Below, piece after piece: positions 8,646 through 18,063 of a stretch of 64,000 bases of DNA (its first letter is position 1; the number at the start of each line of letters is the position of its first letter). The translations under genes and the position numbers were made by a program. The notes under the pieces were generated by a model, which searched no databases, was not told the origin of the DNA, and saw nothing but the letters and a program-made list of their open reading frames with translations. The stretch is from positions 1,928,670 to 1,992,669 of the forward strand of contig NZ_DS990556.1 in NCBI RefSeq assembly GCF_000155635.1, written 5' to 3'. Source of the DNA: Cyanobium sp. PCC 7001 (lineage in GTDB: Bacteria; Cyanobacteriota; Cyanobacteriia; PCC-6307; Cyanobiaceae).

Positions 8646-10006
8646 CCTTCCACCGACAGGGCACTCCGGGCGCTCGCAGGGTGCGACCAGGCCCCATGGC
8701 GGCCGCCCTCCTTGCGCAGCAGCCGCACCGGGCCGATGGTCATGGCCGGATCCTGGGCCTTGACCATGTCGTAGAGGGTGAGCAGGGCCACCTGCACCGC
8801 CGTGAGTGCCTCCATCTCCACGCCGGTGGGGCCAGTGGTGCGGGCGGTGACCTCCACGCGGAGCGCACTTCGGCCCTGCTGCGGGGCAATGGCCACGTCC
8901 ACCCCGCTGAGAGCAAGGGGATGGCAGAGGGGAATCAGCTCGGAGGTGCGCTTGGCCGCCTGGATCGCCGCCACCCGCGCCACCGCGAGCACATCACCCT
9001 TCACGCTGCTGCCTTCCATCACGGCCTGGAGCACGGCGGGGGCCATGGTGATCAGGCCCTCCGCCGTGGCCTGGCGCAGGGTGTGAGGCCGGTCGCCCAC
9101 CTCCACCATGCGCACCTCACCCCGGCCGTTCAGGTGGGGCAGCGGCTCCAGCCAGGCCGCCGCACCCGGGCAGTGGTGCAGCACACCCTCCACGATCCCG
9201 GCGCTGTAGTTGCCGTTCATGCCCATGAAGTCGCCGCGGGCCACGTAGAGATGGCGGCCGCCGTCGCCGCCCGATCCGAGACGCTCGATCAGGTGGGGGT
9301 CGGCATTGGCCACCAGGATGGAAGCCAGATCGCTCTGCAGAACGGGCAGGTCATTGCCGCTGTCGCCGGCGAAGATCGTGTTGCCCCGGTCAAAGCCCAG
9401 GCGGGCCATCAGAAACTGCACGGCATGCAGCTTGGTGGCCGAGGCCGGCAGCACATCCACCAGCCCCACCCCGGCCGCCTCGTCGATGCTGTGGATCACG
9501 CTGGCCGCAAGGCCCTCCTCCCGGAGCCTGCGCTCCAGCTCCTGCTGCAGGGACTGGGCGTCGGCCTCGAGCGGCACGTAGAAGCTGAGCTTGTGCCGCC
9601 CCTGCTTGTGGGGTTCCTGCAGCGTCAGGGCAGGCACCCCCTCCAGCAACGGCAGCAGATCCGCGGCCGCCCGGCCGGCCCAGTCGGTCGCGATCAGCCC
9701 ATCCCAGCCCGCATCGCGTTCCCACACCTCACCGGTGACGGCCAGGATGGAGGTGCCCACATCGGCCACCACCCAGGCGGGCCTGGGCAGGTCGTACTGG
9801 GTGATGGCCTCGGCCACCAGGGCCGGATCACGCCCCGACACGTAGGCCAGGGTCACCTCCGGCCGCTGCACCATCCGGGCGAACAGGCTGCGGGCCCCGG
9901 CCGACTCCGCCTGGCGACCGTTCGGCAGCAGGGTGCGGTCCAGATCAGTGCACAGCAGCAGGCGCCGGGGAGGCGCCGGTGGGCCCTCAGAGCTCGAGGA
10001 AGTCAT
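8642..10006 (-). CDS. Fusion: sucrose-phosphate phosphatase-like HAD hydrolase plus MoaC (cPMP synthase)
   Basis: One uninterrupted frame of 454 residues encodes two enzymes. Residues 15-275 are a HAD-IIB phosphatase of the cyanobacterial sucrose-phosphatase type: nucleophile motif DLDRT (21-25), GRD (58-60), a conserved Lys in HKLSF, GDSGND (214-219), and a GIVEGVLHH end like the usual SPP C-terminus. Residues 289-440 are a whole Moa[18 protein letters not shown] (K336), IPLCHPL (H362), GVEMEA (E397, E399), YDMVK (D413, K416) and IGPVRLL. Only about ten residues join the two, with no stop. The open frame runs on upstream to 10156, but that part is the sps tail out of frame. The ATG at 10006 overlaps sps by 20 bases. 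Activity of either half is inferred from intact motifs. Confidence 0.9.
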   Translation of the reverse strand: MTSSSSEGPPAPPRRLLLCTDLDRTLLPNGRQAESAGARSLFARMVQRPEVTLAYVSGRDPALVAEAITQYDLPRPAWVVADVGTSILAVTGEVWERDAGWDGLIATDWAGRAAADLLPLLEGVPALTLQEPHKQGRHKLSFYVPLEADAQSLQQELERRLREEGLAASVIHSIDEAAGVGLVDVLPASATKLHAVQFLMARLGFDRGNTIFAGDSGNDLPVLQSDLASILVANADPHLIERLGSGGDGGRHLYVARGDFMGMNGNYSAGIVEGVLHHCPGAAAWLEPLPHLNGRGEVRMVEVGDRPHTLRQATAEGLITMAPAVLQAVMEGSSVKGDVLAVARVAAIQAAKRTSELIPLCHPLALSGVDVAIAPQQGRSALRVEVTARTTGPTGVEMEALTAVQVALLTLYDMVKAQDPAMTIGPVRLLRKEGGRHGAWSHPASARSALSVEG

Positions 10007-12185
10007 AGTGCGCGATGGCTTCAAGGATGCCGCGGGCGTGCGACTGGCTGGCCATGTACACGTGCTCGGTCGCGCCCAGCACGGACGAGAGCTCTTCCTG
10101 GTGGCGGTTGGCCACCACCACTCCCAGGGTATTGCCGCGCAGCATGTCCTCGTCACCGCCGGAGCCCCCGGTGGCGAGGATCCGGTCCAGGGGGATGCGC
10201 CACCGCTCCGCCGCGAACCTCAGGGCCTGACCCTTGGAGGCCCGGGCCGGCACCAGATCGAGGAACTGGCCGAAGGAGAGGGTGAGGTTCACGGAGAGAT
10301 CGTGATGGCGCAGCAGCGCCCGGATCTGATCCACCGATGGGGCCAGGGCCGCGTCGTAGTGGTACGAGAGCTTGAAGGCGCTCTGCTCGCGGCGCGACTG
10401 GGCGTTCACGCCCGGCAGCTCCTGCATCAGGGTGCGGAGCACCTGGGGGGTCCAGAGATGGTTGATGTGCCTGGCCCAGGCCAGGTCAGGCAGCCAGTTG
10501 GGGGCGTAATAGATCTCCGAGCCCAGGCTGGTGATCAGGATGTCGGGCACGGGGATGCCGTACTCGCGGATGATCGCCAGCACCGAATCCAGGCGCCGCC
10601 CGGTGGCGATCCCGAACAGCCACTCCTTGCTGCGCTCATTGATCAGGGCGCTCAGCAGCTCCAGCCCTTCGCGATCACCGAGCAGGGTGTTGTCGATCGC
10701 CGTGAACAGGGCCTTGGTGCGGCCGCGGCTGCCCCGCTGCTCCGCCTGCGGTGTGGGCTGGGGCACCTCCTGGGACGGCTTCACCGCCACGAGCGCGCGC
10801 GCCCTGGCCAGGTAGGCCTCGGCGTGGGCATCCCAGGAGTAGTGACGGGCCACCAGCCGGGCTCCCTGGCGCGCGTAACGCTCCCACTGCTGCGGGTCCG
10901 CCAGGATCGCCTCCAGGGCCTGGGCCATGGCCCGGCGGTCCAGCGGGTCCACCAGCAGACCGTGGCGGCAGTTGGCGAGGATGTCCACCGGGCCGCCGTT
11001 CTCCGTGGCCACCACCGGCAGGCCACTGGCCGCCGCCTCCAGCAGCGTGAGCCCGAATGGCTCCGTGAGCGCGGGGTTGATGAACACTCCCCTGGAAGCC
11101 GCCGCCAACCGGTAGATCAACGGCACATCCGCCGCGCTGTGGTGCTTCGGCAAGGCCACCCTTCCCACCAGGTCGTAGCTGTCGATCGCCAGCAGAAGCT
11201 CCGTGAACACCGCCTGGGGACCTTCGTCCAGGTCCCGGATGTCGTCGCGGTTGCCGGCCACGATCACCAGGTTGGCCAGCTGCTGCAGGGAGGGGGATTC
11301 TCCGTAGGCCTCCACCAGGGTGATCAGGTTCTTGCGCAGATCGGGGCGGGAGAGGGCCAGGATCATCGGCTTCTGGGGCTCCTGCAGCGCCGCCTTGAGG
11401 CTGGCCTGGAAAAGCGCCGCGCAATCCAGCGGATCGTCCCCACCGGGAGGGTGAAAATTCTCCAGGTCGGTGCCCGGAGGAATCACGGCCATCTTGGCGG
11501 GGGTGTAGCAGTCGTAGAGCTCGTACTGGTCCTCGATCTCATTGCGGGTGCTGGTGATCACCAGGGCGGCTGAGCTGAGCACCTCCTCCTCGGCCTGGAT
11601 GCGGCGGCTGATCCTGTAGCGGGTCTCGATGTCGTCGAGGGAGAGCCCCATGGAGATCAGCCGGCGGTACTTGTCCCGTCCGAGCGAATGGCCGGTGTGC
11701 AGGAGCGGCAGGCCGGTGCGGTGGGAGAGCCGTACGCCCACGTAGCCGGCATCGGCGTAGTGGCTGTGGAGCAGGTGGGGCCGGCTGGGCTGGTCCTGGA
11801 TCCAGCCGAAGAGGTTGTCGGCGAAGCTGTCGAGATGGTCCCAGAGCTCCTCCTTGCGCAGGTACTCCGCGGGGCCGGCATCGATCCGCACGATCCGGGC
11901 CCCGGGGCCCAGCGGCTCCACGGGCTGGGCATAGTCGTCGCTCACCGCGGCATCGCAGACCCGCCGGGTCACCAGATCCACCTGGGCCACGTGGGGTTGA
12001 CGGGCCAGGGCCTTGGTGAGCTCCACCACGTACTTGGTCTGGCCACCGGTGTCGGCATCACGGCCGAGCTCAAGGTCGTGGCCGCGGATCAGACCGTGCA
12101 CGCTGATCAGCAGCAGGTGCAGGCGTTGCTCGGCAGGCGCAGGGACGGGCGCCGGCGCGGAGGCGGCTGAGGCCGGTGCGGGCAA
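9987..12185 (-). CDS. sps: Sucrose-phosphate synthase with inactive C-terminal phosphatase-like domain
   Basis: Makes sucrose-6-phosphate from a nucleotide sugar (usually UDP-glucose) and fructose-6-phosphate; sucrose is a compatible solute in these cells. Residues from about 24 carry the GT4 synthase domain ([42 protein letters not shown]). From about residue 495 there is a phosphatase-like HAD domain whose nucleophile motif reads AIDNT instead of DxDxT, and whose GDSGND box reads GGSGGDED. It is therefore probably non-catalytic, and the next gene supplies the phosphatase. The frame extends to 12458, but the upstream part lacks family character. A TTG at 12185 gives 732 residues, close to known cyanobacterial SPS. 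The start is tentative. Confidence 0.9.
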   Translation of the reverse strand: MPAPASAASAPAPVPAPAEQRLHLLLISVHGLIRGHDLELGRDADTGGQTKYVVELTKALARQPHVAQVDLVTRRVCDAAVSDDYAQPVEPLGPGARIVRIDAGPAEYLRKEELWDHLDSFADNLFGWIQDQPSRPHLLHSHYADAGYVGVRLSHRTGLPLLHTGHSLGRDKYRRLISMGLSLDDIETRYRISRRIQAEEEVLSSAALVITSTRNEIEDQYELYDCYTPAKMAVIPPGTDLENFHPPGGDDPLDCAALFQASLKAALQEPQKPMILALSRPDLRKNLITLVEAYGESPSLQQLANLVIVAGNRDDIRDLDEGPQAVFTELLLAIDSYDLVGRVALPKHHSAADVPLIYRLAAASRGVFINPALTEPFGLTLLEAAASGLPVVATENGGPVDILANCRHGLLVDPLDRRAMAQALEAILADPQQWERYARQGARLVARHYSWDAHAEAYLARARALVAVKPSQEVPQPTPQAEQRGSRGRTKALFTAIDNTLLGDREGLELLSALINERSKEWLFGIATGRRLDSVLAIIREYGIPVPDILITSLGSEIYYAPNWLPDLAWARHINHLWTPQVLRTLMQELPGVNAQSRREQSAFKLSYHYDAALAPSVDQIRALLRHHDLSVNLTLSFGQFLDLVPARASKGQALRFAAERWRIPLDRILATGGSGGDEDMLRGNTLGVVVANRHQEELSSVLGATEHVYMASQSHARGILEAIAHYDFLEL

Positions 12186-12318
12186 GGCGATGGCAGCGGG
12201 GCGTGAGGCTGAGGCCAGCCTGAAGGAGTCCGGCGGTGGCGGCAAGCCGGTGAGCCGGCGGTTCCAGGGTCTGCTGACCCGCGCGCGTGGGAGGGTGAGA
12301 TCCCCCCTGCCCGCCTCT

Positions 12319-13581
12319 GTGGCCCGCCTGCAGCGCTCACGGTCCTCCACGCTCTTCTGCGCGTTCCTCACCCTGCTGAACGATCGCCTCAGTGAGTCGC
12401 TCATCTTTCCGCTGCTGCCCTTTCTGCTTGCCAGCTTCAGCGATGACGGCCGCATCATCGGCCTGCTCGCCGGCAGCTATGCCCTGGCCCAGTTCAGCTT
12501 CACCCCGCTGATCGGTGCCCTCAGCGACCACTACGGACGCAAACCGGTGATCGCCGGCTGCGTGGCCGGATCGGTGCTGGGCCTGGGGCTGTTCGCCCTC
12601 ACCCTCTCGATCGACTGGTCGGCCGTGGCCTGGGTCACCGGCAGCAGCCTGCCGCTCGGACTGCTCTTCCTCGGCCGGCTGATCGATGGCGTGAGCGGCG
12701 GCACCGCCGCCACCGCCGGTGCGGTGCTGGCGGACATCACGCCGCCGGAACGCCGTGCCAAGGCATTCGGGCTGATCGGCGTGGCCTTCGGGCTGGGGTT
12801 CATCCTCGGCCCCGCCATGGGAGGACTGCTGGGGCGGATCAACGTGATGCTGCCGCTGCTGATCGCGGTGGCGATCGCCGTGCTCAACCTGCTGCTGGTG
12901 GTGGGCGTGCTGCCGGAAACCCATCCGCCCCAGGCACGGCTGCCGCTGCCCCGCAAACGGGATCTGCAGCCCTTCGGTCCCCTGGCCCGGGTGTTCCGCG
13001 ACCCCCGGGTGCGCCGCCTGTGCAGCGCCTTCTTTCTCTTCTTTCTGGGCTTCAGCGGCTTCACGGCCGTGCTGGTGCTCTATTTCAAGCAGGCCTTCGA
13101 CTGGGGGCCCGGACTGGCCGGCGCCGCCTTTCTGGTGGTGGGAGTGGTGGCCACCGTGGTGCAGGGGGGCCTGATCGGTCCGTTGGTGAAACGGCTGGGC
13201 GAATGGCGGCTCAGCCTGGCGGGCCTGGGGTTCGTGATCGCCGGCTGCCTGCTGATCGCCGTGGCGGCACCGGCCACGGCCAAGCTGCTGGTGTTCAGCG
13301 GGGTGGCCCTGCTCGCCCTGGGCACCGGTCTGGTCACCCCCTGCCTGCGGGCCCTGGTGTCGCGGCGGCTGAGCGACGCCGGCCAGGGTGCGGCCCTGGG
13401 CAGCCTGCAGGGGCTCCAGAGCCTGGCGGGATTCATCGGTCCGCCCCTGGCGGGACTGGTTTACGAAACCGTCAGCTGGAAGAGTCCGTTCTGGCTGGGC
13501 ATCACCCTGATGGCCGGGGTGGTGGCGCTGGTGGCGGGGGGGCTGCCGGGCCAGTCAGGGCCCCGGGGCGAGGTGACCTGA
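12319..13581 (+). CDS. Major facilitator superfamily transporter (TetA-like drug/solute exporter)
   Basis: Membrane protein with about 12 hydrophobic segments, starting with FCAFLTLLNDRLSESLIFPL. The loop DHYGRKPV is the MFS motif A that follows the second segment, and GLGFILGPAMGG resembles the antiporter motif C of exporters. The substrate cannot be told from the sequence. The GTG at 12319 lies just before the first membrane segment and leaves room for a promoter opposite sps. An in-frame ATG at 12190 is the alternative and would leave only four bases between the divergent starts. Confidence 0.82.
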   Translation: MARLQRSRSSTLFCAFLTLLNDRLSESLIFPLLPFLLASFSDDGRIIGLLAGSYALAQFSFTPLIGALSDHYGRKPVIAGCVAGSVLGLGLFALTLSIDWSAVAWVTGSSLPLGLLFLGRLIDGVSGGTAATAGAVLADITPPERRAKAFGLIGVAFGLGFILGPAMGGLLGRINVMLPLLIAVAIAVLNLLLVVGVLPETHPPQARLPLPRKRDLQPFGPLARVFRDPRVRRLCSAFFLFFLGFSGFTAVLVLYFKQAFDWGPGLAGAAFLVVGVVATVVQGGLIGPLVKRLGEWRLSLAGLGFVIAGCLLIAVAAPATAKLLVFSGVALLALGTGLVTPCLRALVSRRLSDAGQGAALGSLQGLQSLAGFIGPPLAGLVYETVSWKSPFWLGITLMAGVVALVAGGLPGQSGPRGEVT

Positions 13582-13611
13582 GACACCGACCACGATTGCT
13601 ACGTTGCTCGG

Positions 13612-15759
13612 ATGGTTCCTGCCCAATCCGCTCCCACGGTTCCCCCTGAGCTCTACATCAACCGGGAGCTGAGCTGGATCGACTTCAACTACCGGGTACT
13701 GGCCCAGGCCCTCGATGAGCGCACCCCCCTGCTGGAGCAGGCGAAGTTCAGTGCGATCTTCAGCAACAACCTCGATGAGTTCTTCATGGTGAGGGTGGCC
13801 TCCCTGAAGTCGCAGGTGGAGGCCGGCGTGAGCAGCCTCAGCGACGACGGGCTCACCCCCCAGGAGCAGCTGCAGGCCATCCAGTCCAAGCTGCGGCCGC
13901 TGCTGGAGCTGCAGCAGCAGCACTACCGCCACTCGCTCAAGAGCCACCTGGCCGAATACGGCCTGCTGCTGCTCGACTACGCCAATCTCAACGATGCCCA
14001 GCGCCAGTGGGTGGATGAGTACTTCCGCACCGCCATCTTTCCGGTGCTCACCCCCCTGGCGGTCGATCCCTCCCATCCCTTCCCCTTCATCAGCAACCTG
14101 AGCCTCAACGTGGCCGCCCTGGTGAGGGATCCGGACACGGGCCAGCAGGAATTCGCCCGGGTCAAGGTGCCGCAGAAGAACCTGCCGCGGTTCGTGGCGA
14201 TTCCCACCGAGCTGAGCGCGCGCCATCCCGCGCCGGTGTTCACGGCGGTGCCCCTCGAGCAGGTGGTGGCCTTCAACCTGGCCCTGCTGTTTCCGGGCAT
14301 GAGCGTGGAGGGGCACTACTTCTTCCGCGTCACCCGCGACGCCGATCTGGAGCTGCGCGACCTGGAGGCCGACGATCTGATGGAGGCCCTGGAAGAGGGC
14401 CTGCGCAAGCGTCGGCGCGGCGGCGAGGTGGTGCGGCTGGAGGTGGCCGACGAGATGCCGGAATCGGTGGTGGACCTGCTGATGGAAGGCACCACCGTGG
14501 AGGCCAAGGACGTGTACCGGATCAACGGTCCGCTCGGCCTCGACGATCTGATGAGCCTGATGGCGGTGCCCCTGCCGCAGCTCAAGGCCCCCCCGTTCAA
14601 GGGGCGCACCGCCCCTGTGCTGGCCAGGGCCCAGAAGAGCCTGCTGGAGGATGGCTCGATCAAGGCCGAGGAGTTCGAAAGCATCTTTTCGGTGATCCGC
14701 CGCGGCGATGTGCTGCTGCAGCACCCCTATGACCTGTTCTCCACCTCCGTGGAGGAATTCCTCAGCCAGGCCGCCGACGACCCCTCGGTGCTGGCCATCA
14801 AGATGACGCTCTACCGCACCTCCAAGGATTCGGCGGTGGTGTCATCCCTGATCCGGGCCGCCGAGAACGGCAAGCAGGTGATGGCTCTGGTGGAGCTGAA
14901 GGCCCGCTTCGACGAGGACAACAACATCCAGTGGGCCCGGCGCCTGGAGGGCTCCGGGGTGCACGTGGTGTACGGGGTGATCGGCTTGAAGACCCACACC
15001 AAGATCCTGCTGGTGGTGCGCAAGGAGAAGGAGCGTCTCAACAGCTACGTGCACATCGGCACCGGCAACTACAACGCCAAGACGTCCAGCCTCTACACCG
15101 ATTTCGGCCTGCTCACGGCACGGCCTGAGTTCGGAGCCGATCTGGTGGAGCTGTTCAACTACCTCACGGGCTTCTCCAAACAGCAGAGCTTCCGCAAACT
15201 GCTGGTGGCACCGGTGAGCCTGCGCAGCCGAATGGAATCGCTGATCCGGCGTGAGATCGAACACGCCCGCGCCGGTCGCGAAGGCCACATCCAGGCGAAG
15301 ATGAACTCGCTGGTGGATCCGGCGATCATCGCCCTGCTCTACGAGGCCTCCCAGGCCGGGGTCACGATCGAACTGGTGGTGCGTGGCATGTGCAGCCTGC
15401 GGCCCGGACTCCCCGGCATCAGCGAACACATCCACGTGGTGAGCGTGATCGGCCAGCTGCTGGAACACTCGCGCCTGTTCTGGTTCGGCAATGACGGCGA
15501 ACCGGAGCTCTATCTGGGCAGTGCCGACTGGATGACGCGCAATCTGGACCGCCGCGTCGAGGCCGTGGCGCCGGTGGAGGATCCCAGCCTGCGCCAGCAC
15601 CTCGAGGGCGTGCTGGCCCTGTACCTGAACGATGCCGGGGCCTGGCACATGCAGCCCGACGGGCGGTTCGAGCAACAGCAGCAGACCGACGACGAGGGGC
15701 AGCGGGCCCAGGCCACGCTCATGCGCCAGTGGCGGGGCGGCCTGACGGGTGTGCGTTGA
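13612..15759 (+). CDS. ppk1: Polyphosphate kinase 1
   Basis: Polymerises the gamma phosphate of ATP into polyphosphate. The 715-residue protein has the standard domain series: NRELSWIDFNYRVL at the N-terminus, NNLDEFFMVRVA, the head domain, and the C-terminal catalytic domains. HIGTGNYNAKTSSLYTD contains the autophosphorylated histidine (about residue 482), and ALVELKARFDEDNNI is the conserved ATP-site block. It starts 30 bases after the MFS gene. A TACGTT sequence precedes the ATG by a short distance. Confidence 0.97.
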   Translation: MVPAQSAPTVPPELYINRELSWIDFNYRVLAQALDERTPLLEQAKFSAIFSNNLDEFFMVRVASLKSQVEAGVSSLSDDGLTPQEQLQAIQSKLRPLLELQQQHYRHSLKSHLAEYGLLLLDYANLNDAQRQWVDEYFRTAIFPVLTPLAVDPSHPFPFISNLSLNVAALVRDPDTGQQEFARVKVPQKNLPRFVAIPTELSARHPAPVFTAVPLEQVVAFNLALLFPGMSVEGHYFFRVTRDADLELRDLEADDLMEALEEGLRKRRRGGEVVRLEVADEMPESVVDLLMEGTTVEAKDVYRINGPLGLDDLMSLMAVPLPQLKAPPFKGRTAPVLARAQKSLLEDGSIKAEEFESIFSVIRRGDVLLQHPYDLFSTSVEEFLSQAADDPSVLAIKMTLYRTSKDSAVVSSLIRAAENGKQVMALVELKARFDEDNNIQWARRLEGSGVHVVYGVIGLKTHTKILLVVRKEKERLNSYVHIGTGNYNAKTSSLYTDFGLLTARPEFGADLVELFNYLTGFSKQQSFRKLLVAPVSLRSRMESLIRREIEHARAGREGHIQAKMNSLVDPAIIALLYEASQAGVTIELVVRGMCSLRPGLPGISEHIHVVSVIGQLLEHSRLFWFGNDGEPELYLGSADWMTRNLDRRVEAVAPVEDPSLRQHLEGVLALYLNDAGAWHMQPDGRFEQQQQTDDEGQRAQATLMRQWRGGLTGVR

Positions 15760-15875
15760 GCCACACGCTTGTGATGTGATTAAACACACAAAACGCAGCG
15801 ATTGACACCAAAATCGCCACAAAAGAGGCGATTCAGGAAGTCTTCCAATTCATACCGTTCCACCCTGGCCAGGAG

Positions 15876-15884
15876 TGCTACATT
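15876..15884 (+). promoter_or_regulatory. Candidate extended -10 promoter element before the sigma factor gene
   Basis: TGCTACATT reads as an extended -10 (TGn followed by TACATT). It sits 31 bases before the GTG start in an unusually A/T-rich 155-base gap. No good -35 is present at the usual distance, as expected for an extended -10. This is a pattern match only. Confidence 0.4.
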
Positions 15885-15902
15885 CCGCGCACATTCCAAT
15901 TC

Positions 15903-15907
15903 GGAGG
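15903..15907 (+). promoter_or_regulatory. Shine-Dalgarno GGAGG that decides the sigma factor start
   Basis: GGAGG ends seven bases before the GTG at 15915, but 19 bases before the next in-frame ATG at 15927. The spacing supports the GTG as start codon. Confidence 0.5.
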
Positions 15908-15914
15908 CACGGGT

Positions 15915-16910
15915 GTGGGGACGCCTATGCAGTCCGCCTCTGGCGTTTCGCTTGTGAACGTCAAGAAGGCCGCATCATCTACTTCTGCTTCTGGCTCCCG
16001 CAGCACGGGACCACGCAACACTGGTCGACTGAGCGCCGATTCCATCGGCTGGTATCTCAGCAACATCGGCCGTGTGCCACTTCTCACACCGGCCGAAGAA
16101 ATCGAGCTAGCGCATCACGTACAGGCTGGCAAGCGGCTGCAGGAGGTTCCACTTGAGGAACTGACCCCGAAGCAGAAGCGTCAGATCCGGATGGCCCAGC
16201 GGGCCCGCGATCGCATGATGGCCGCCAACCTCCGATTGGTGGTGAGCGTGGCGAAGAAATACCAGAACCAGGGCCTGGAACTGCTGGATCTTGTTCAGGA
16301 AGGTGCCATCGGTCTGGAGCGGGCCGTCGATAAATTCGACCCCGCCATGGGCTACAAATTTTCCACCTATGCCTATTGGTGGATCCGGCAGGGGATGACC
16401 CGCGCCATCGACAACAGCGCCCGCACCATCCGTCTGCCGATTCACATCAGCGAGAAGCTCTCCAAGATGCGGCGCATCACACGGGAGCTCTCCCACCGCC
16501 TGGGCCGGCAGCCCAATCGGCTGGAGCTCTCCCACGCCATGGACATGCGGCCCGAGGAACTCGAGGAACTGATGGCCCAGAGCGCCCCCTGTGCCTCGCT
16601 CGATGCCCACGCCCGCGGCGATGAGGATCGCAGCACCCTCGGCGAGCTGATTGCCGATCCGGCCAGCAACGAGCACTTCGACTCGATGGACCGCCACATC
16701 CAGAAGGAGCACCTGGGCGCCTGGCTGTCCCAGCTGAACGAGCGCGAGCAAAAAATCATCAAGCTGCGCTTCGGGCTGGAGGGCTCCGAGCCGCTCACCC
16801 TTGCCGAGATCGGCCGGTTGATCAACGTCTCCCGCGAGCGGGTGCGGCAGCTGGAGGCCAAGGCGATCATGAAACTGCGGCTGATGAGCAACTACCAGCA
16901 GGCCGCCTGA
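15915..16910 (+). CDS. RNA polymerase sigma factor, group 2 sigma-70 type
   Basis: Alternative primary-like sigma factor of 331 residues. After a Ser/Thr-rich N-terminal tail it shows region 1.2 (DSIGWYLSNIGRVPLL), region 2 with NLRLVVSVAKKYQNQGLELLDL and KFSTYAYWWIRQGMTRAI (the -10 reading and melting part), region 3 (RLPIHISEKLSKMRR) and region 4 with the helix-turn-helix LAEIGRLINVSRERVRQLE. It lacks the long region 1.1 and its size is typical of cyanobacterial group 2 factors. Which Sig letter it should carry cannot be told without a tree. It is followed after five bases by the kinase gene. Confidence 0.93.
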   Translation: MGTPMQSASGVSLVNVKKAASSTSASGSRSTGPRNTGRLSADSIGWYLSNIGRVPLLTPAEEIELAHHVQAGKRLQEVPLEELTPKQKRQIRMAQRARDRMMAANLRLVVSVAKKYQNQGLELLDLVQEGAIGLERAVDKFDPAMGYKFSTYAYWWIRQGMTRAIDNSARTIRLPIHISEKLSKMRRITRELSHRLGRQPNRLELSHAMDMRPEELEELMAQSAPCASLDAHARGDEDRSTLGELIADPASNEHFDSMDRHIQKEHLGAWLSQLNEREQKIIKLRFGLEGSEPLTLAEIGRLINVSRERVRQLEAKAIMKLRLMSNYQQAA

Positions 16911-16915
16911 TCTGC

Positions 16916-17587
16916 GTGCTGGATTGGCAGCAGCAGCTGGCCGGCGTGCTGGCGGTCGCCGGCTGGCTAGCGGTGCTGGCCGCTGCGGCCATCCGGCTGC
17001 GCCGGCGCTGGGATGCGGAGGCCAACCCAGGCCGGCGGGAATGGAGCCGCAAGCTGGTGCACATCGGCACCGGCCTGGTGGTGCCGATCGCCTGGGGGAT
17101 GGGCATCGCCCGCGAGATCGCCCTCCCGGCGGCCACCCTGGTGACGCTGCTGGCGGCGGTGAACCACCGTTTCCGGGTGTTGCCGGCCGTGGAGGATGTG
17201 GGCCGTCACAGCTACGGCACGGTGGCCTACGGCGCTGCCATCACCGTGCTGCTCTGGGCCTGCTGGCCCGACCATGCCGCCACGGCCACGGCGGGCGTGC
17301 TGGTGATGGCCGTGGGGGACGGTCTGGCCGGGCTGCTGGGTCCTGTGTGGAGCTCACCGAGCTGGGCGGTGCTCGGCCAGCGGCGCTCCCTGCTGGGCAC
17401 GGGGGTGATGGCCGCCGCCAGCAGCCTCGTGCTGGCGCTGCTGGCCTCGCTGGCGGGCGGACCGGCCTGGCCCGCGTTGGTGGGGATCGCCCTGGCCGCC
17501 ACCCTGCTGGAGCAGGTGGGGGTGGCCGGCGTGGACAATCTCACCGTGCCCCTGGGTGTGGCCTGGCTGTGGCAGACCCTCGCTTAG
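16916..17587 (+). CDS. Phytol/prenol kinase-like membrane protein (VTE5/SEC59 family)
   Basis: Integral membrane protein of 223 residues with about six or seven hydrophobic segments. It carries REWSRKLVHIGTGLV near residue 42, VGRHSYGTVAYG, MAVGDGLAGLLG and a C-terminal DNLTVPLG. These blocks are shared by plant and cyanobacterial phytol kinases and CTP-dependent dolichol kinases, and in cyanobacteria the protein is thought to salvage phytol for tocopherol and chlorophyll. The substrate is inferred from the family. GTG start five bases after the sigma factor stop, so probably co-transcribed. Confidence 0.85.
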   Translation: MLDWQQQLAGVLAVAGWLAVLAAAAIRLRRRWDAEANPGRREWSRKLVHIGTGLVVPIAWGMGIAREIALPAATLVTLLAAVNHRFRVLPAVEDVGRHSYGTVAYGAAITVLLWACWPDHAATATAGVLVMAVGDGLAGLLGPVWSSPSWAVLGQRRSLLGTGVMAAASSLVLALLASLAGGPAWPALVGIALAATLLEQVGVAGVDNLTVPLGVAWLWQTLA

Positions 17588-17626
17588 GCGCGACTCGGCC
17601 TGGGAGGGACTCAGCAGGAGCAGCCC

Positions 17627-17968
17627 TCAGGCGGTGAGGAGATCTTCGCAGCGCCGCTCCCAGTCGGCCGGCGTTCCCAGGCCCGCCACCAGAAGCCGGT
17701 CCTTGGGCTCATCCCGCAGCCGCAGCTGCCACTGCCGGATCAGATCGGCCCGCTCCATCCAGGTCTGAAGCACGGTGTTGTGCAGGGCGCCGCCATCCCA
17801 CGCCCGCTGTTCCCCGATCGCCTGGGCCCAGCTCAGCAGCTCATCGAGCTGAAACGGCCGGAAGCCGGCGAACGCCGGGCCACGCGATTGCTCCAGGTAG
17901 AACAACTGCAGGGGATCACTCAGACCGCAGAACTGAAGGAGGTAGGTCACGACTGACCTCCGAAACAT
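17627..17968 (-). CDS. Conserved unknown protein, 113 residues
   Basis: I do not recognise a named family. The protein is soluble-looking, with aromatic and Leu-rich helices (LQFCGLSDPLQLFYLEQS, ELLSWAQAIGEQ) and a charged C-terminus ending ERRCEDLLTA. Codon use resembles its neighbours, so it is likely a real gene. It lies alone on the reverse strand between two convergent or parallel units. The 186-base gap upstream of it carries three perfect palindromes, which may be operators or terminators. Confidence 0.6.
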   Translation of the reverse strand: MFRRSVVTYLLQFCGLSDPLQLFYLEQSRGPAFAGFRPFQLDELLSWAQAIGEQRAWDGGALHNTVLQTWMERADLIRQWQLRLRDEPKDRLLVAGLGTPADWERRCEDLLTA

Positions 17969-18021
17969 CAGCGTTAACCCTATGGATCCTCACAAAGGAA
18001 TCCGTTCAGCAGGAACAGTTC

Positions 18022-18063
18022 GTTGCACGTGCAACACTTGGCACTCGAAGATTGCGAGTGCCA
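18022..18063. repeat. Adjacent perfect palindrome and hairpin in the aroG downstream gap
   Basis: GTTGCACGTGCAAC (18022-18035) is a perfect 14-bp palindrome. It is followed after three bases by TGGCACTCG with its inverted copy CGAGTGCCA around a 7-base loop (18039-18063). A third perfect palindrome, GAACGATCGTTC, lies at 18106-18117. Together they fill the gap between the 3' end of aroG and the start of the unknown gene at 17968. There is no T-run. Operator or terminator roles are both possible. Confidence 0.7.

Noticed and set aside
10007-10156. 50-codon N-terminal extension of the SPP-MoaC frame
   Set aside because: It is the sps tail read out of frame; family sequence begins after the ATG at 10006.
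12186-12458. N-terminal extension of the SPS frame
   Set aside because: Lies antisense to the start of the MFS gene, is Arg/Ser/Pro-rich and unlike SPS N-termini.
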